Origin: an uncultured Eubacteriales bacterium | GTDB taxonomy: Bacteria > Bacillota > Clostridia > Oscillospirales > Acutalibacteraceae | DNA: 64,000 nt | Direction of reading: 5' to 3' | Assembly (NCBI GenBank): GCA_934486615.1 | Contig: CAKSQO010000006.1 | Span: 81,096-145,095 of the forward strand | Shown here: piece by piece, positions 14,884 to 22,803 of the stretch | Layout: the number at the start of each line of letters is the position of its first letter | Numbering within the stretch: position 1 is the stretch's first letter | The notes under the pieces: model-generated | Database searches by the model: none | Seen by the model: only the letters and a program-made list of their open reading frames with translations | What the model was told of the DNA's origin: nothing | Program-made: the position numbers and the translations under genes

Positions 14884-16242
14884 TCATTGCTGAAGAATAT
14901 CCGTTACCGCCTTGCGCTCGGCAATGTGCCGCTCGTCGTCGGCGAAAAACGAAGTGTACGAATAAAATACGAAGCCGTCGCTGCCGCCGCCCTCGCGAAT
15001 GCACTGAATCTGGCGCGCGAGCATATCGTCGTGCTCGCTCCACTCGACGTTGTTCTCGTCGGTCGCGCCTATCCTGTACGCACCCAGGCCGATGTACAGC
15101 TTCTGCCTGCGGCCTGAGAACAGCTCCTCCCACTCGTCGAGCAGGCGGTCGAAGCGGCTCGACTCCTTGGGATACTCGAAGCCGAAGTACAGCTGCGGCA
15201 TTATGTAGTCGATGTAGTCGCCGTCGAGCCACGCTTTGCAGTCGGCGTAGACGGTGACAAAGTTATTGCCGATTGACGCCATCGGGCTTATGCCGAAGAC
15301 GCACTTTCGGTTGCAGCTTTTTATCGCGTAGTAGACCGACGAAACGAGGACGTTGACGTTCGCGCGCCGCCAGTCGGCCAATTCAAGCGGAGTGCCGTGC
15401 ACGCTTGCGCGGTAGGCGGCGTACTCCTTTTCGTCGATCGACTCGTCGCGCGAGGGATAGAAGTAGTCGTCAAAATGTATTCCGTCGACGTTGTAGCTCT
15501 GCACGATCTCGCGTACGCCGTCGATGATGTAGCTTTGCACCTCGGGCACGGCGGGGTTAAAGTACAGCCCGCCCTTGGCGTGGATTATCCACGAGTCGTT
15601 GCTTTCGTCGCCGTCGGTCAGCCAGATCTTGGCCTGATTGTCGTTTGAAAGCAGGGTCAGATCCTCCGAGTCGAACGTCACGCGGTAGGGGTTGACCCAC
15701 GCGTGGAACTCGATCCCGCGCTCGTGGCAGAGCGTTATCATGCGCTCGAGCGGGTCAAAGCCGGGGTTCGTGCCCTGCTTGCCCGTGTGGCCCGTGACGT
15801 ACTTTGACCACGGGAACGAATCCGACGGATAGTACGCGTCGGCATGGGAGCGGACGTGGACGAACGCGGCGTTTACGCCGTATTCAAGGCTTTTGTCGAG
15901 TGCTTTGCCGAATGCAGCGTCAAAGCCCTCCTTCGCCGTGAACATATTCGCAAGCTCGAAATAGGTTATCCACATTCCACGCAGCTCGCCCTTTTCGCCG
16001 TCCTCATATGTGACGATGTCGGGGCTTGAGATGCCGCTTGAAGCCGCGTCAGACGCGCCCGATTCGGCGGACGCAGCCGCCTTGGAGCTGCTGCCGAGCG
16101 GCTCGCCCTTGCGCGGGGAAGCGGCGCTCGAGGTCGCGGACGAGCCCGAGACCGTGAGCTTCATCGCGCCGAAAACGGCGCACACGGTCATAATAACAGC
16201 GGTGACCGCAGCCGCGATTATACAAATTTTTTTCTTTTTCAC
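14884..16242 (-). CDS. Glycosyl-hydrolase-like 10 (DUF187) family protein
   Basis: A 452-residue membrane-anchored protein of the GHL10 (DUF187) family, TIM-barrel proteins thought to act on cell-wall glycans. After a KKKKICIIAAAVTAVIM anchor and an Ala/Ser-rich linker, the domain starts at GELRGMWITYFELAN and carries VHVRSHADAYYPS, EFHAWVNPYRV, YNVDGIHFDDYFYP and DYIMPQLYFGFEYP, the family's typical strands and active-site acids. The GTG at 16242 (AAAGGGG 9 bases upstream) is preferred; an in-frame ATG at 16293 would fall on the predicted transcription start. It is first in an operon with the amidase, which also carries a barrel-like domain, so the two may cooperate in peptidoglycan turnover. 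Confidence 0.88.
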   Translation of the reverse strand: MKKKKICIIAAAVTAVIMTVCAVFGAMKLTVSGSSATSSAASPRKGEPLGSSSKAAASAESGASDAASSGISSPDIVTYEDGEKGELRGMWITYFELANMFTAKEGFDAAFGKALDKSLEYGVNAAFVHVRSHADAYYPSDSFPWSKYVTGHTGKQGTNPGFDPLERMITLCHERGIEFHAWVNPYRVTFDSEDLTLLSNDNQAKIWLTDGDESNDSWIIHAKGGLYFNPAVPEVQSYIIDGVREIVQSYNVDGIHFDDYFYPSRDESIDEKEYAAYRASVHGTPLELADWRRANVNVLVSSVYYAIKSCNRKCVFGISPMASIGNNFVTVYADCKAWLDGDYIDYIMPQLYFGFEYPKESSRFDRLLDEWEELFSGRRQKLYIGLGAYRIGATDENNVEWSEHDDMLARQIQCIREGGGSDGFVFYSYTSFFADDERHIAERKAVTDILQQ

Positions 16243-16300
16243 GGCCGAGGCCCCTTTCTTTATAGTTTTCCGCTTGTCTGCCGATGGTAACATACATTTA

Positions 16301-16329
16301 AGTATAGCAAATCACGGCCGCCTTTTCAA
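16301..16329 (-). promoter_or_regulatory. Sigma-A promoter of the GHL10-amidase operon
   Basis: TTGAAA and TATACT with a 17-bp spacer on the minus strand. The predicted start is near 16294, giving a leader of about 50 bases before GTG 16242. Confidence 0.75.
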
Positions 16330-16401
16330 CGCTCGGACGGGCACAAATTCACTGTAAAGTTCACCAAAAATATCGCCTTTAATTTGTGAGCCGTGCCTTA
16401 C

Positions 16402-16430
16402 TTGACAATGCATCTTTTTAATGCTAAATT
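16402..16430 (+). promoter_or_regulatory. Sigma-A promoter of the isochorismatase-family operon
   Basis: A perfect TTGACA and TAAATT are separated by 17 bp, about 35 bp before the ATG at 16465. Confidence 0.75.
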
Positions 16431-16464
16431 TATATTACAAATTGTATAAAGGCAGGTAGATATT

Positions 16465-16998
16465 ATGGCAAGTAAAAAGCTTCTCATCGTCGTCGACTAT
16501 CAGCGCGACTTTGTCGACGGCTCGCTCGGCTTCGCGGGCGCCGAAAAGCTGGAGCAGCCCATCTGCGACAAAATCCACGAGTACACCGCCGCGGGCGACG
16601 ACGTTATTTTTACAATGGACACGCACGAGCAGAAGTATCTGCTCACAAATGAGGGCAAGCACCTGCCCGTCAAGCACTGCATAAAAGGCACGCCGGGCTG
16701 GCAGCTTTACGGCAAAGTCGCCGACCTCGCCGCAGGCAGAACGCTCATTGAAAAGCCGACGTTCGGCTCGGTCGCTCTGGCCGAGTGGCTCAAGGGCAAG
16801 CACTACTCCGTCATCGAGCTGTGCGGGCTTGTCAGCAGCATTTGCGTGATTTCAAACGCCGTAATAGCCAAGGCCGCCTCACCCGAGAGCGAGATAGTCG
16901 TTGACGCGCGCTGCACCGCGGGCGCGGACGAAAAGCTGCAACGCGAAGCGCTCGACGTTATGAAAAATCTGCACGTTCAGGTGGTAAACGACCTATGA
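16465..16998 (+). CDS. Isochorismatase-family cysteine hydrolase (nicotinamidase-like)
   Basis: A 177-residue cytoplasmic hydrolase. The catalytic triad of the family is in place: Asp in VVDYQRDFVDG (about residue 10), Lys in LIEKPTFGS (about 97), and Cys in LVSSICVISNA (about 123). Metal-binding residues expected for a nicotinamidase are consistent with FTMDTHEQKY. Nicotinamide to nicotinate is the commonest reaction of such proteins in Firmicutes, but a related amide substrate cannot be excluded. It is the first gene of a four-gene string whose members all overlap by four bases. Confidence 0.82.
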   Translation: MASKKLLIVVDYQRDFVDGSLGFAGAEKLEQPICDKIHEYTAAGDDVIFTMDTHEQKYLLTNEGKHLPVKHCIKGTPGWQLYGKVADLAAGRTLIEKPTFGSVALAEWLKGKHYSVIELCGLVSSICVISNAVIAKAASPESEIVVDARCTAGADEKLQREALDVMKNLHVQVVNDL

Positions 16999-17201
16999 GC
17001 GACCTGTTTGTCGACTCGCAGGTCACCGAGCGCAGGCGCGGCACGGCCGCTTTGTGCCCGAAGTGCGGCTTCCTCGGCGAGATGAAGGGCTTCAACAGCC
17101 GCACGGGGCTATACTTCAAGTTTATTCGGCTCAAAAGGATAAATAACAAAAAAATCCTTGTTTGTCCCGAATGTAACCACGTTTTTGAGGTGCCGCGATG
17201 A
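16995..17201 (+). CDS. Small zinc-ribbon protein
   Basis: A 68-residue protein with two CPxC knuckles (CPKCG at about residues 21-25 and CPEC at 58-61), a classic zinc-ribbon spacing. The middle (FNSRTGLYFKFIRLKRINNKK) is basic, so nucleic-acid binding is possible. It starts within the stop of the preceding gene (ATGA) and overlaps the next in the same way. No specific family is recognised. Confidence 0.75.
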   Translation: MSDLFVDSQVTERRRGTAALCPKCGFLGEMKGFNSRTGLYFKFIRLKRINNKKILVCPECNHVFEVPR

Positions 17202-17509
17202 GCGCGCTTCTCGAAAACAAGGCGGCGCTCGCGGCGATAATATACCTTTTCGGGATAAATTCGGCGGCGTTCATCGTCACCTGCGCCGACAAGCGCTTTG
17301 CGGTCAGGCACCGCCGCCGCGTGCCCGAGCGCACGCTGATAGCCCTGGCGGTCATCGGCGGCTCGCTCGGCGAGCTGTGTGCGATGTATGCGGTGCGGCA
17401 CAAGACGCAAAAGCCGAAATTCCGCTACGGCGTGCCCGCGATACTTGCGGCGCAGCTCGTCGCGGCGGCCGTCTGTATTTATATTGTAAGTGGAGGCGCT
17501 TTAGGTTGA
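17198..17509 (+). CDS. DUF1294 family membrane protein
   Basis: A 103-residue protein with about three hydrophobic segments and the DUF1294 pattern: an N-terminal membrane segment, then DKRFAVRHRRRVPERTLIALAVIGGSLGE, then a KPKFRYGVP motif followed by a final membrane segment. The family is common in bacteria, often as a tail on cold-shock-domain proteins; its function is unknown. The start and stop overlap both neighbours (ATGA and TTGA). Confidence 0.85.
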   Translation: MSALLENKAALAAIIYLFGINSAAFIVTCADKRFAVRHRRRVPERTLIALAVIGGSLGELCAMYAVRHKTQKPKFRYGVPAILAAQLVAAAVCIYIVSGGALG

Positions 17510-18177
17510 ACAACGATTTCCCGCGAATAATCACCCTGCTCAGAAAGGAGCGCGGCCTGTCGCAAAAGGAAGCGTCCTACGCGCTGGGAGTGTCGCAGGC
17601 GCTGCTGTCGCACTACGAAAACGGCAAGCGCGAGTGCGGGCTTGACTTTGTCGTCGCCTGCGCCGACTTCTACCGCGTCAGCTGCGACTACCTGCTCGGG
17701 CGCACCCATGTCCGCACGGGCGCGACCATCGCGATAACCGACCTGCCCGAAAGCGGCGGCGAGCTGCAGACCGCGCGCGCCGAGCTGCTGCTTGAAAAGC
17801 GTCTGATAATGAACTCGCTGAACGTCATCTATGACCTGCTTATGCAGGTCGGCAACAACGGGATTTCCGACCGCAGCAGCTCCATTCTGATGACGGCGGT
17901 CTACCGCGTGCTGCGTATACTGCACGTCACGAGCAAATCGAACCCGAAGAATATGTTCACCGTGCCGTCGTACAACTACTGCGCTCTGACGAGCGGCTTT
18001 TCGTCGCTGTGCGAGGCCGATGCGATAAACATTGCGCGCAATCCGCGCCTTGAAAGCGACGAGAAAATGCCCGTCGCCGTCTCGCCCGAGAAGCTCAGCG
18101 AGGGCTACCCCCTCTATGCCCCGAGCCTGCTCAGCCTGACGAGCATGATAGAGCAGCGCATAACCCAGTTTAAATAA
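17506..18177 (+). CDS. XRE-family HTH transcriptional regulator
   Basis: A 223-residue protein with an N-terminal helix-turn-helix (RIITLLRKERGLSQKEASYALGVSQALLSHYENGKR, about residues 6-42) and a DFYRVSCDYLLGRTH cap typical of Clostridia XRE regulators. The remaining 150 residues are helical and unassigned and may sense a ligand or form a dimer. The start is TTG 17506, overlapping the previous stop (TTGA), with GTGGAGG 9 bases upstream. Being last in the cassette, it may regulate the operon itself or unlinked genes. Confidence 0.85.
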   Translation: MNNDFPRIITLLRKERGLSQKEASYALGVSQALLSHYENGKRECGLDFVVACADFYRVSCDYLLGRTHVRTGATIAITDLPESGGELQTARAELLLEKRLIMNSLNVIYDLLMQVGNNGISDRSSSILMTAVYRVLRILHVTSKSNPKNMFTVPSYNYCALTSGFSSLCEADAINIARNPRLESDEKMPVAVSPEKLSEGYPLYAPSLLSLTSMIEQRITQFK

Positions 18178-18250
18178 CGCGGTCAAGGCCGACCGTCGGC
18201 GCTTCGGACGAGAGCTCGTTCGCTATGCCGTTTCTGTTAAAAAATCCAAA

Positions 18251-18300
18251 AAAGCCCGCCTGTGCAAGCGAAAAGCCTGCGCCGGCGGGCTGCGTTTTTA
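18251..18300. terminator. Bidirectional terminator between the XRE gene and pyrG
   Basis: AAGCCCGCC pairs with GGCGGGCT, with T5 on the plus side and a T6 run on the minus side, between two convergent genes. Confidence 0.75.
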
Positions 18301-18333
18301 TTAGTACAAGCGGCGCGGCGGAAAACGCGCGGC

Positions 18334-19938
18334 TTACTTCTTCATTGAAGCCTTTACAAGGCCGATGAACAGCGGGTGCGGGCGGTTGGGGCGACTCTTG
18401 AACTCGGGGTGGAACTGCACTCCGACATAGAAGTCGTTGCCGTTTATCTCGACGCACTCGACTATTCTGCCGTCGGGCGACGTGCCCGACACGGTCAGAC
18501 CCGCATTAACCAGCTCGTCGCGGAAGATGTTGTTGAACTCGTATCTGTGGCGGTGGCGCTCGCTTATCTCGTCCGCGCCGTAGCACTCCTTAAGCTTGGT
18601 GTTCGGCTGAACGCTGCACGGGTACGCGCCCAGACGGAGCGTGCCGCCCTTGGCGACCTCGGCCGACTGATCGGGCAAAAAGTCGATGACCTTGTGCTTT
18701 GACAGCTCGTTAAACTCACCCGAGTCGGCGTCGTCCATGCCGCAGACGTGGCGCGCAAACTCGATGACCGCGACCTGCATACCGAGGCAGATGCCGAGGT
18801 ACGGCTTGTTATGCGTGCGGCAGTATTCGGCGGCGGCGATCATTCCCTCAACGCCCCTGTCGCCGAAGCCGCCGGGCACGATTATGCCGTCGCACGGGTC
18901 GAGCGCTTCCTCAAGCCCCGCATTTTCAAGCCCCTGCGAGTCGATCCATCGAATTTCAACATGGGTACCGAGGCTGTGACCCGCGTGACGCAGCGCCTCC
19001 GCGACCGAAAGGTACGCGTCGTGCAGCTGAACGTACTTGCCGACAAGGCCGATAACGACCTTGCCCGTGCTGCCGTGGATTTTGTCGAGCATCGCATTCC
19101 ACTCGGTCATATCGGGCGCGGGCGCGTCGATTCCAAGCTCGCGGCAGACGACGTCGGAGAAGTGGCTCTTTTCAAGCATGAGCGGCGCTTCATACAGCTG
19201 ACCGACGGTCAGATTTTCGATAACGCAGTCGGGCTTGACGTTGCAGAACATCGCGATTTTGCGGAATATCGAGCTTTCAAGCGGCTCGTCGCAGCGCAGG
19301 ATTATGATGTCGGGGTGTATGCCCATGCCCTGCATCTGCTTGACCGAGTGCTGCGTCGGCTTGGACTTGTGCTCGTCCGAGCCGCTGAGGAACGGCACGA
19401 GCGTGACGTGAATGAACAGGCTGTTTTCGCGGCCGATCTCGAGCGAGATCTGGCGCACGGCTTCAATGAACGGCTGGCTCTCGATGTCGCCGATGGTGCC
19501 GCCGATCTCGGTGATGACGACGTCCGCGTCGGTCTTGCGGCCGACGGTGTAGACGAAGTCCTTTATCTCGTCTGTAACGTGGGGTATGACCTGCACGGTC
19601 GAGCCGAGGTACTCGCCGCGGCGCTCTTTGTTGAGCACGTTCCAGTACACCTTGCCCGTGGTGAGGTTTGAGAAGCGGTTGAGATTCTCGTCGATGAAAC
19701 GCTCGTAGTGGCCGAGGTCGAGATCGGTCTCCGCTCCGTCCTCGGTGACGTAGACCTCGCCGTGCTGATAGGGGCTCATCGTGCCGGGATCGACGTTGAT
19801 GTAGGGGTCGAGCTTCTGCGCCGCGACCTTCAGTCCGCGCGCTTTCAGCAGGCGGCCGAGCGAGGCGGCGGTGATGCCTTTTCCGAGGCCGCTGACGACG
19901 CCTCCCGTAACAAAAATGTACTTCGTGTTTTTCATCAT
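18334..19938 (-). CDS. pyrG: CTP synthase
   Basis: Converts UTP to CTP with ATP and glutamine. The N-terminal synthetase domain starts KYIFVTGGVVSGLGKGI and contains DPYINVDPGTMSPYQHGEV; the C-terminal class I amidotransferase domain has the nucleophile in LGICLGMQ and the His/Glu of FHPEF. At 534 residues it is normal. Two adjacent ATGs (19938 and 19935) follow GGGAG; the first is used here, and the earlier in-frame codons up to 19968 lack a ribosome site. It is transcribed alone from a near-consensus promoter with a 177-base leader that contains a terminator-like hairpin, so transcription attenuation is likely. Confidence 0.97.
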   Translation of the reverse strand: MMKNTKYIFVTGGVVSGLGKGITAASLGRLLKARGLKVAAQKLDPYINVDPGTMSPYQHGEVYVTEDGAETDLDLGHYERFIDENLNRFSNLTTGKVYWNVLNKERRGEYLGSTVQVIPHVTDEIKDFVYTVGRKTDADVVITEIGGTIGDIESQPFIEAVRQISLEIGRENSLFIHVTLVPFLSGSDEHKSKPTQHSVKQMQGMGIHPDIIILRCDEPLESSIFRKIAMFCNVKPDCVIENLTVGQLYEAPLMLEKSHFSDVVCRELGIDAPAPDMTEWNAMLDKIHGSTGKVVIGLVGKYVQLHDAYLSVAEALRHAGHSLGTHVEIRWIDSQGLENAGLEEALDPCDGIIVPGGFGDRGVEGMIAAAEYCRTHNKPYLGICLGMQVAVIEFARHVCGMDDADSGEFNELSKHKVIDFLPDQSAEVAKGGTLRLGAYPCSVQPNTKLKECYGADEISERHRHRYEFNNIFRDELVNAGLTVSGTSPDGRIVECVEINGNDFYVGVQFHPEFKSRPNRPHPLFIGLVKASMKK

Positions 19939-19968
19939 ACCCATCTCCCAAAACTTTTTGTTTCCCAA

Positions 19969-20027
19969 ATAAAAAGCGTCCGGTGTGTCGATAGGGGCAC
20001 TTGCCCCTTGTCAACTCACCGAACGCC
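19969..20027 (-). promoter_or_regulatory. Terminator-like hairpin in the pyrG leader (candidate attenuator)
   Basis: Read on the minus strand, GCGTTCGGTG pairs with CACCGGACGC and, inside it, AGGGGCA pairs with TGCCCCT. The hairpin is followed directly by TTTTTATTT and lies between the pyrG promoter and its ATG. A second, smaller GC-rich hairpin (GCCGCG/CGCGGC, near 20046-20072) precedes it. pyrG in other Firmicutes is controlled by attenuation, though the Bacillus GGGC start signal is not present here. Confidence 0.6.
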
Positions 20028-20121
20028 ATTGCTCAGTCGTTGCTGTTATTTAAAGCCGCGTTTTTTCCGCAGCCGCGGCGTCGATGACCGCGTAAAGGCT
20101 TCAAGCCAAAACTCATTTAAG

Positions 20122-20150
20122 AGTATAAACCCGCGCGCTGAAAATGTCAA
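20122..20150 (-). promoter_or_regulatory. Sigma-A promoter of pyrG
   Basis: A consensus TTGACA and TATACT are separated by 17 bp on the minus strand, about 180 bp before the start codon. Confidence 0.8.
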
Positions 20151-20247
20151 TTCCCCGAGCAAATTTTTTCGCTTTTGCGGAAAGGGGCACACGGCGCCGA
20201 AAGATACTGTGCTGATAATAATTGCACCGCCGCAACGCCCATAAAGC

Positions 20248-20300
20248 GAAATCCCCTCGCCGGGGAGCTGTCCGGAGCAGTCCGGTCGGCGGGGGATTTA
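20248..20300 (-). terminator. Hairpin after the C39-like peptidase gene
   Basis: AAATCCCCC and GGGGATTT arms enclose smaller stems immediately after the stop at 20303. The T-run is poor, so termination may be partial. Confidence 0.5.
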
Positions 20301-20302
20301 TG

Positions 20303-21154
20303 CTATTTCTCGTATACCCAGAGGTTGCGGATCTGGCTTTTAATATCGTCAAACTCCCACAGCTTTTCGGAGCGGACGCGGCTGTTGCAGTCGTTTATGC
20401 GGATTTTGCCGTCCTCCACGCCGACCATAACGATGAAATGGCCGCTTGTGGTGAAGTCGCCCTTGCCCATAATGCAGATTATAGGGTCGCCGTTTTTGAG
20501 CGACTTTATGACCGTCGATTTATCGAGCGGCAGCTGGCGCGACTTCAGTCCCAGCTTGCGCGCGCCCTCGCTCATCAGCGCCCACGCGGTGCCGTTGCCG
20601 GGCACGCAGTAGCCGTTGTCGGTGCTGAACTTCGCGACTGCGGCAGGGGTGAGCGACGCGTCGTTCAGGCGATAGAGCGCGACCATCGACAGGCTCGTCG
20701 GTCCGCAGCCCGTAAGCCCGAGCACATCGCTGCCGTATGTCCGGTAGCCCCAGCGCTTGTCCCACTGCATAAGCAGCGGCACGGTGTCGGAGTTCGCCTC
20801 GGCGCTCAGATCGACGGTGTACTCCTTGTCCTTATCAAACGGATAGCGATAGACAAAGTCCTTTATCTCCGAGCTTTTCCACAGCACGTCCACAAGACTC
20901 TGCGGATAGTCGGAGTAGTGCACTCCGTTATTCTCGGCCCATATCGCCAGCTCGTCGCCGGGGGAGAGCGACAAAGTCGAGCTTGACGTCGCCTCCGACG
21001 AAACTGCGGCCGACGAGGTTCCTCCCTTGCCGACGCCGAGGCTCGCGATACTTCTTATACCGAAAATTCCGCCGACCGCCAAGGCTGCTGCAAGCACAAC
21101 GCACAGGATTATTCGGTCATAGCGCATACGCCGTTTTCTTCTGCGAACCGCCAT
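20303..21154 (-). CDS. C39-like papain-fold peptidase, membrane-anchored
   Basis: A 283-residue protein with a very basic N-terminus (VRRRKRRMRYDR), one membrane segment (about residues 15-35), a Ser/Thr-rich linker and a C-terminal C39-like domain. The catalytic elements are visible: the oxyanion Gln and nucleophile Cys in MQWDKRWGYRTYG...GLTGCGPTSLSMV, His in SGHFIVMVG, and Asp in INDCNS. Extracellular proteins of this type process peptides or cross-links at the wall; the actual substrate is unknown. It stands alone, divergent from the marR-degV operon. The RBS is AGAGGTGA. Confidence 0.85.
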   Translation of the reverse strand: MAVRRRKRRMRYDRIILCVVLAAALAVGGIFGIRSIASLGVGKGGTSSAAVSSEATSSSTLSLSPGDELAIWAENNGVHYSDYPQSLVDVLWKSSEIKDFVYRYPFDKDKEYTVDLSAEANSDTVPLLMQWDKRWGYRTYGSDVLGLTGCGPTSLSMVALYRLNDASLTPAAVAKFSTDNGYCVPGNGTAWALMSEGARKLGLKSRQLPLDKSTVIKSLKNGDPIICIMGKGDFTTSGHFIVMVGVEDGKIRINDCNSRVRSEKLWEFDDIKSQIRNLWVYEK

Positions 21155-21284
21155 TTAAAATCACCTCTTGATTTGCAATGAGTATATTTTAGCACAAAGT
21201 CGTGCAATTTTCATCATTTCAAGCAGAAAATTCATTACAAATTTCTTGCAAATTTCTTAAAATTCGCATTTTTGGGCGAAAATT

Positions 21285-21340
21285 TGTTGACAAATCAACA
21301 TCTTTGTGCTATTCTATCCTCACTTGTTGATTTGTCAACA
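21285..21340. promoter_or_regulatory. Two identical-arm operators for the MarR-type regulator
   Basis: TGTTGA-N4-TCAACA occurs at 21285-21300 and again at 21325-21340. The centres are 40 bp apart. The first covers the -35 box and the second lies just after the predicted transcription start of the marR gene, as expected for autorepression by a MarR dimer. Confidence 0.75.
21287..21315 (+). promoter_or_regulatory. Sigma-A promoter of the marR-degV operon
   Basis: TTGACA and TATTCT are separated by 17 bp. The -35 box is embedded in the first operator. Confidence 0.75.
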
Positions 21341-21360
21341 TCTGAAAGGAGCACTGCCGA

Positions 21361-21836
21361 TGGACGAAAGATTTGAAGCCTTCACCGTGCTGATAAGCAG
21401 GATAAGCCGCTCGATAAAGCGGCTGAAAGCGTGGGAGATGTCCGACCTCGGGCTGAAAGGGCCGCACGTCAGCTGCCTGTACTACCTGTCGCTGGGTAAT
21501 ATGACCGCAAGTGAGCTGTGCGAGCGCTGCGAGGAGGACAAGGCGGCCGTCTCCAGAACGCTCGACTACCTTGAAGAGAACGGCTATATCAACTGCTCCG
21601 ACAGCCGCTCAAAGCGGTACAAAAGCCCGCTCGCCCTCACCGAGAAGGGCAAAGCCGCCTGCGCCGGGATAAACGGGAAGATCGCGTTTATCGAAGCGGC
21701 GGCGGGAGAGGGCATCGACGACGAAAGCCGCGCAAAAATGTACGCGGCGCTGTCGAAAGTCAGCGACAATCTTGAAAAAATATGCAATGAGACAAGAGCC
21801 GCCAGAAGCGCGGCAAAATCGGAGGAAAAGAAATGA
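21361..21836 (+). CDS. MarR-family transcriptional regulator
   Basis: A 158-residue winged-helix regulator. The recognition region is TASELCERCEEDKAAVSRTLDYLEENGYI (about residues 49-77), followed by the wing SRSKRYKSPLALTEKGK; the N- and C-terminal helices form the dimer. The ATG at 21361 is chosen for its AAAGGAG site; an upstream in-frame ATG at 21306 lies inside the operator region. The gene is preceded by two matching palindromes and followed by degV with an ATGA overlap. It probably represses its own operon and responds to a ligand, perhaps a lipid given the partner. Confidence 0.9.
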
Positions 21837-22681
21837 ACAAAGTCAGAATAATCGTCGACTCCACCGCCGACCTGCCCGAGCGCTTTTTAAGCCGCGTGAC
21901 CGTCATTCCGCTGGTGATACGCTTCGGCGAGGAGGAGCTTGCCGACGGCGTTGCGATAACGAAGGAGCGCTTCTACGAGCGCCTTATCGAGGCCGACGAG
22001 CTGCCGACCACCAGCCAGGCGACCCCCGCCGCGTTCGAGCGCTGTTTCAGCGAGGTCGCGGCCGCGGGCGACACCGCCGTCGTGATGACGCTTGCGTCAA
22101 AGCTGTCGGGCACCTATCAGAGCGCCTGCATCGCAGCCGAGGAGTTTGACTGCATTTACGTCGTCGACAGCGAAACCGTAGCCATCGGCCTCGGGATACT
22201 GACCGAGTACGCGGTCGCCCTTGCCGAAAGCGGAATGAGCGCGCGCGACATCGCCGCCGAGCTTGAAAATAAGCGCAACGACGTATGTGTAATCGCCCTG
22301 CTCGATACGCTCGAGTACTTAAAGCGCGGCGGCCGCATATCGAAAGCCACCGCAGTTATGGGCGGACTGCTGAACATAAAGCCCGTCATAAGCGTCGGCA
22401 ACGGCGAGATAACCGTGATCGGCAAGGCGCGCGGCTCCAAGCAGGGCAACAACCTGCTTGTCGAAAAGATAAACGCCTCGGGCGGCATCGACTTTGATAT
22501 GCCAATCCTGCTCGGCTACACGGGGCTGACCGACGTGTACTTAAAAAAGTACGCCGACGACAGCGCCGACATTTGGCGGGGCAGGCGCGACGAGCTTGAC
22601 ATGACCCTTTTAAGCGGCGTAATCGGCACGCACACGGGCCCGGGAGTGGTCGGCGTGGCTTTCTTCAAAAACGCAAATTAA
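21833..22681 (+). CDS. DegV family fatty-acid-binding protein
   Basis: A 282-residue two-domain DegV protein. In Firmicutes, DegV (FakB-type) proteins hold a fatty acid so that FakA can phosphorylate it. Signatures are IIVDSTADLP at the N-terminus, TTSQATPAAF, LSGTYQSA, the YLKRGGRISK segment, and a C-terminal HTGPGVVGVAF. It is translationally coupled to marR (ATGA). A second DegV protein is encoded at 37582-38442. No fakA-like kinase is in the window. Confidence 0.92.
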   Translation: MNKVRIIVDSTADLPERFLSRVTVIPLVIRFGEEELADGVAITKERFYERLIEADELPTTSQATPAAFERCFSEVAAAGDTAVVMTLASKLSGTYQSACIAAEEFDCIYVVDSETVAIGLGILTEYAVALAESGMSARDIAAELENKRNDVCVIALLDTLEYLKRGGRISKATAVMGGLLNIKPVISVGNGEITVIGKARGSKQGNNLLVEKINASGGIDFDMPILLGYTGLTDVYLKKYADDSADIWRGRRDELDMTLLSGVIGTHTGPGVVGVAFFKNAN

Positions 22682-22683
22682 AC

Positions 22684-22740
22684 AAAATACCCGTCGGCGC
22701 GGCAGAGCCCTTCAGAGCCTGAGTCGCCGACGGGTATTTT
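22684..22740. terminator. Bidirectional terminator between degV and htpG
   Basis: AAAATACCCGTCGGCG pairs with CGCCGACGGGTATTTT, symmetric between convergent genes. Confidence 0.85.
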
Positions 22741-22803
22741 ACATTATATATGGTTTGCCGCGGCGCAAATCGGGCTGAAGCAAAAAAGCACCGCTCACAG
22801 AAT

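Noticed and set aside
16243..16293. ATG 16293 as start of the GHL10-like gene
   Set aside because: It falls at the predicted transcription start and has no ribosome site, whereas GTG 16242 has one.
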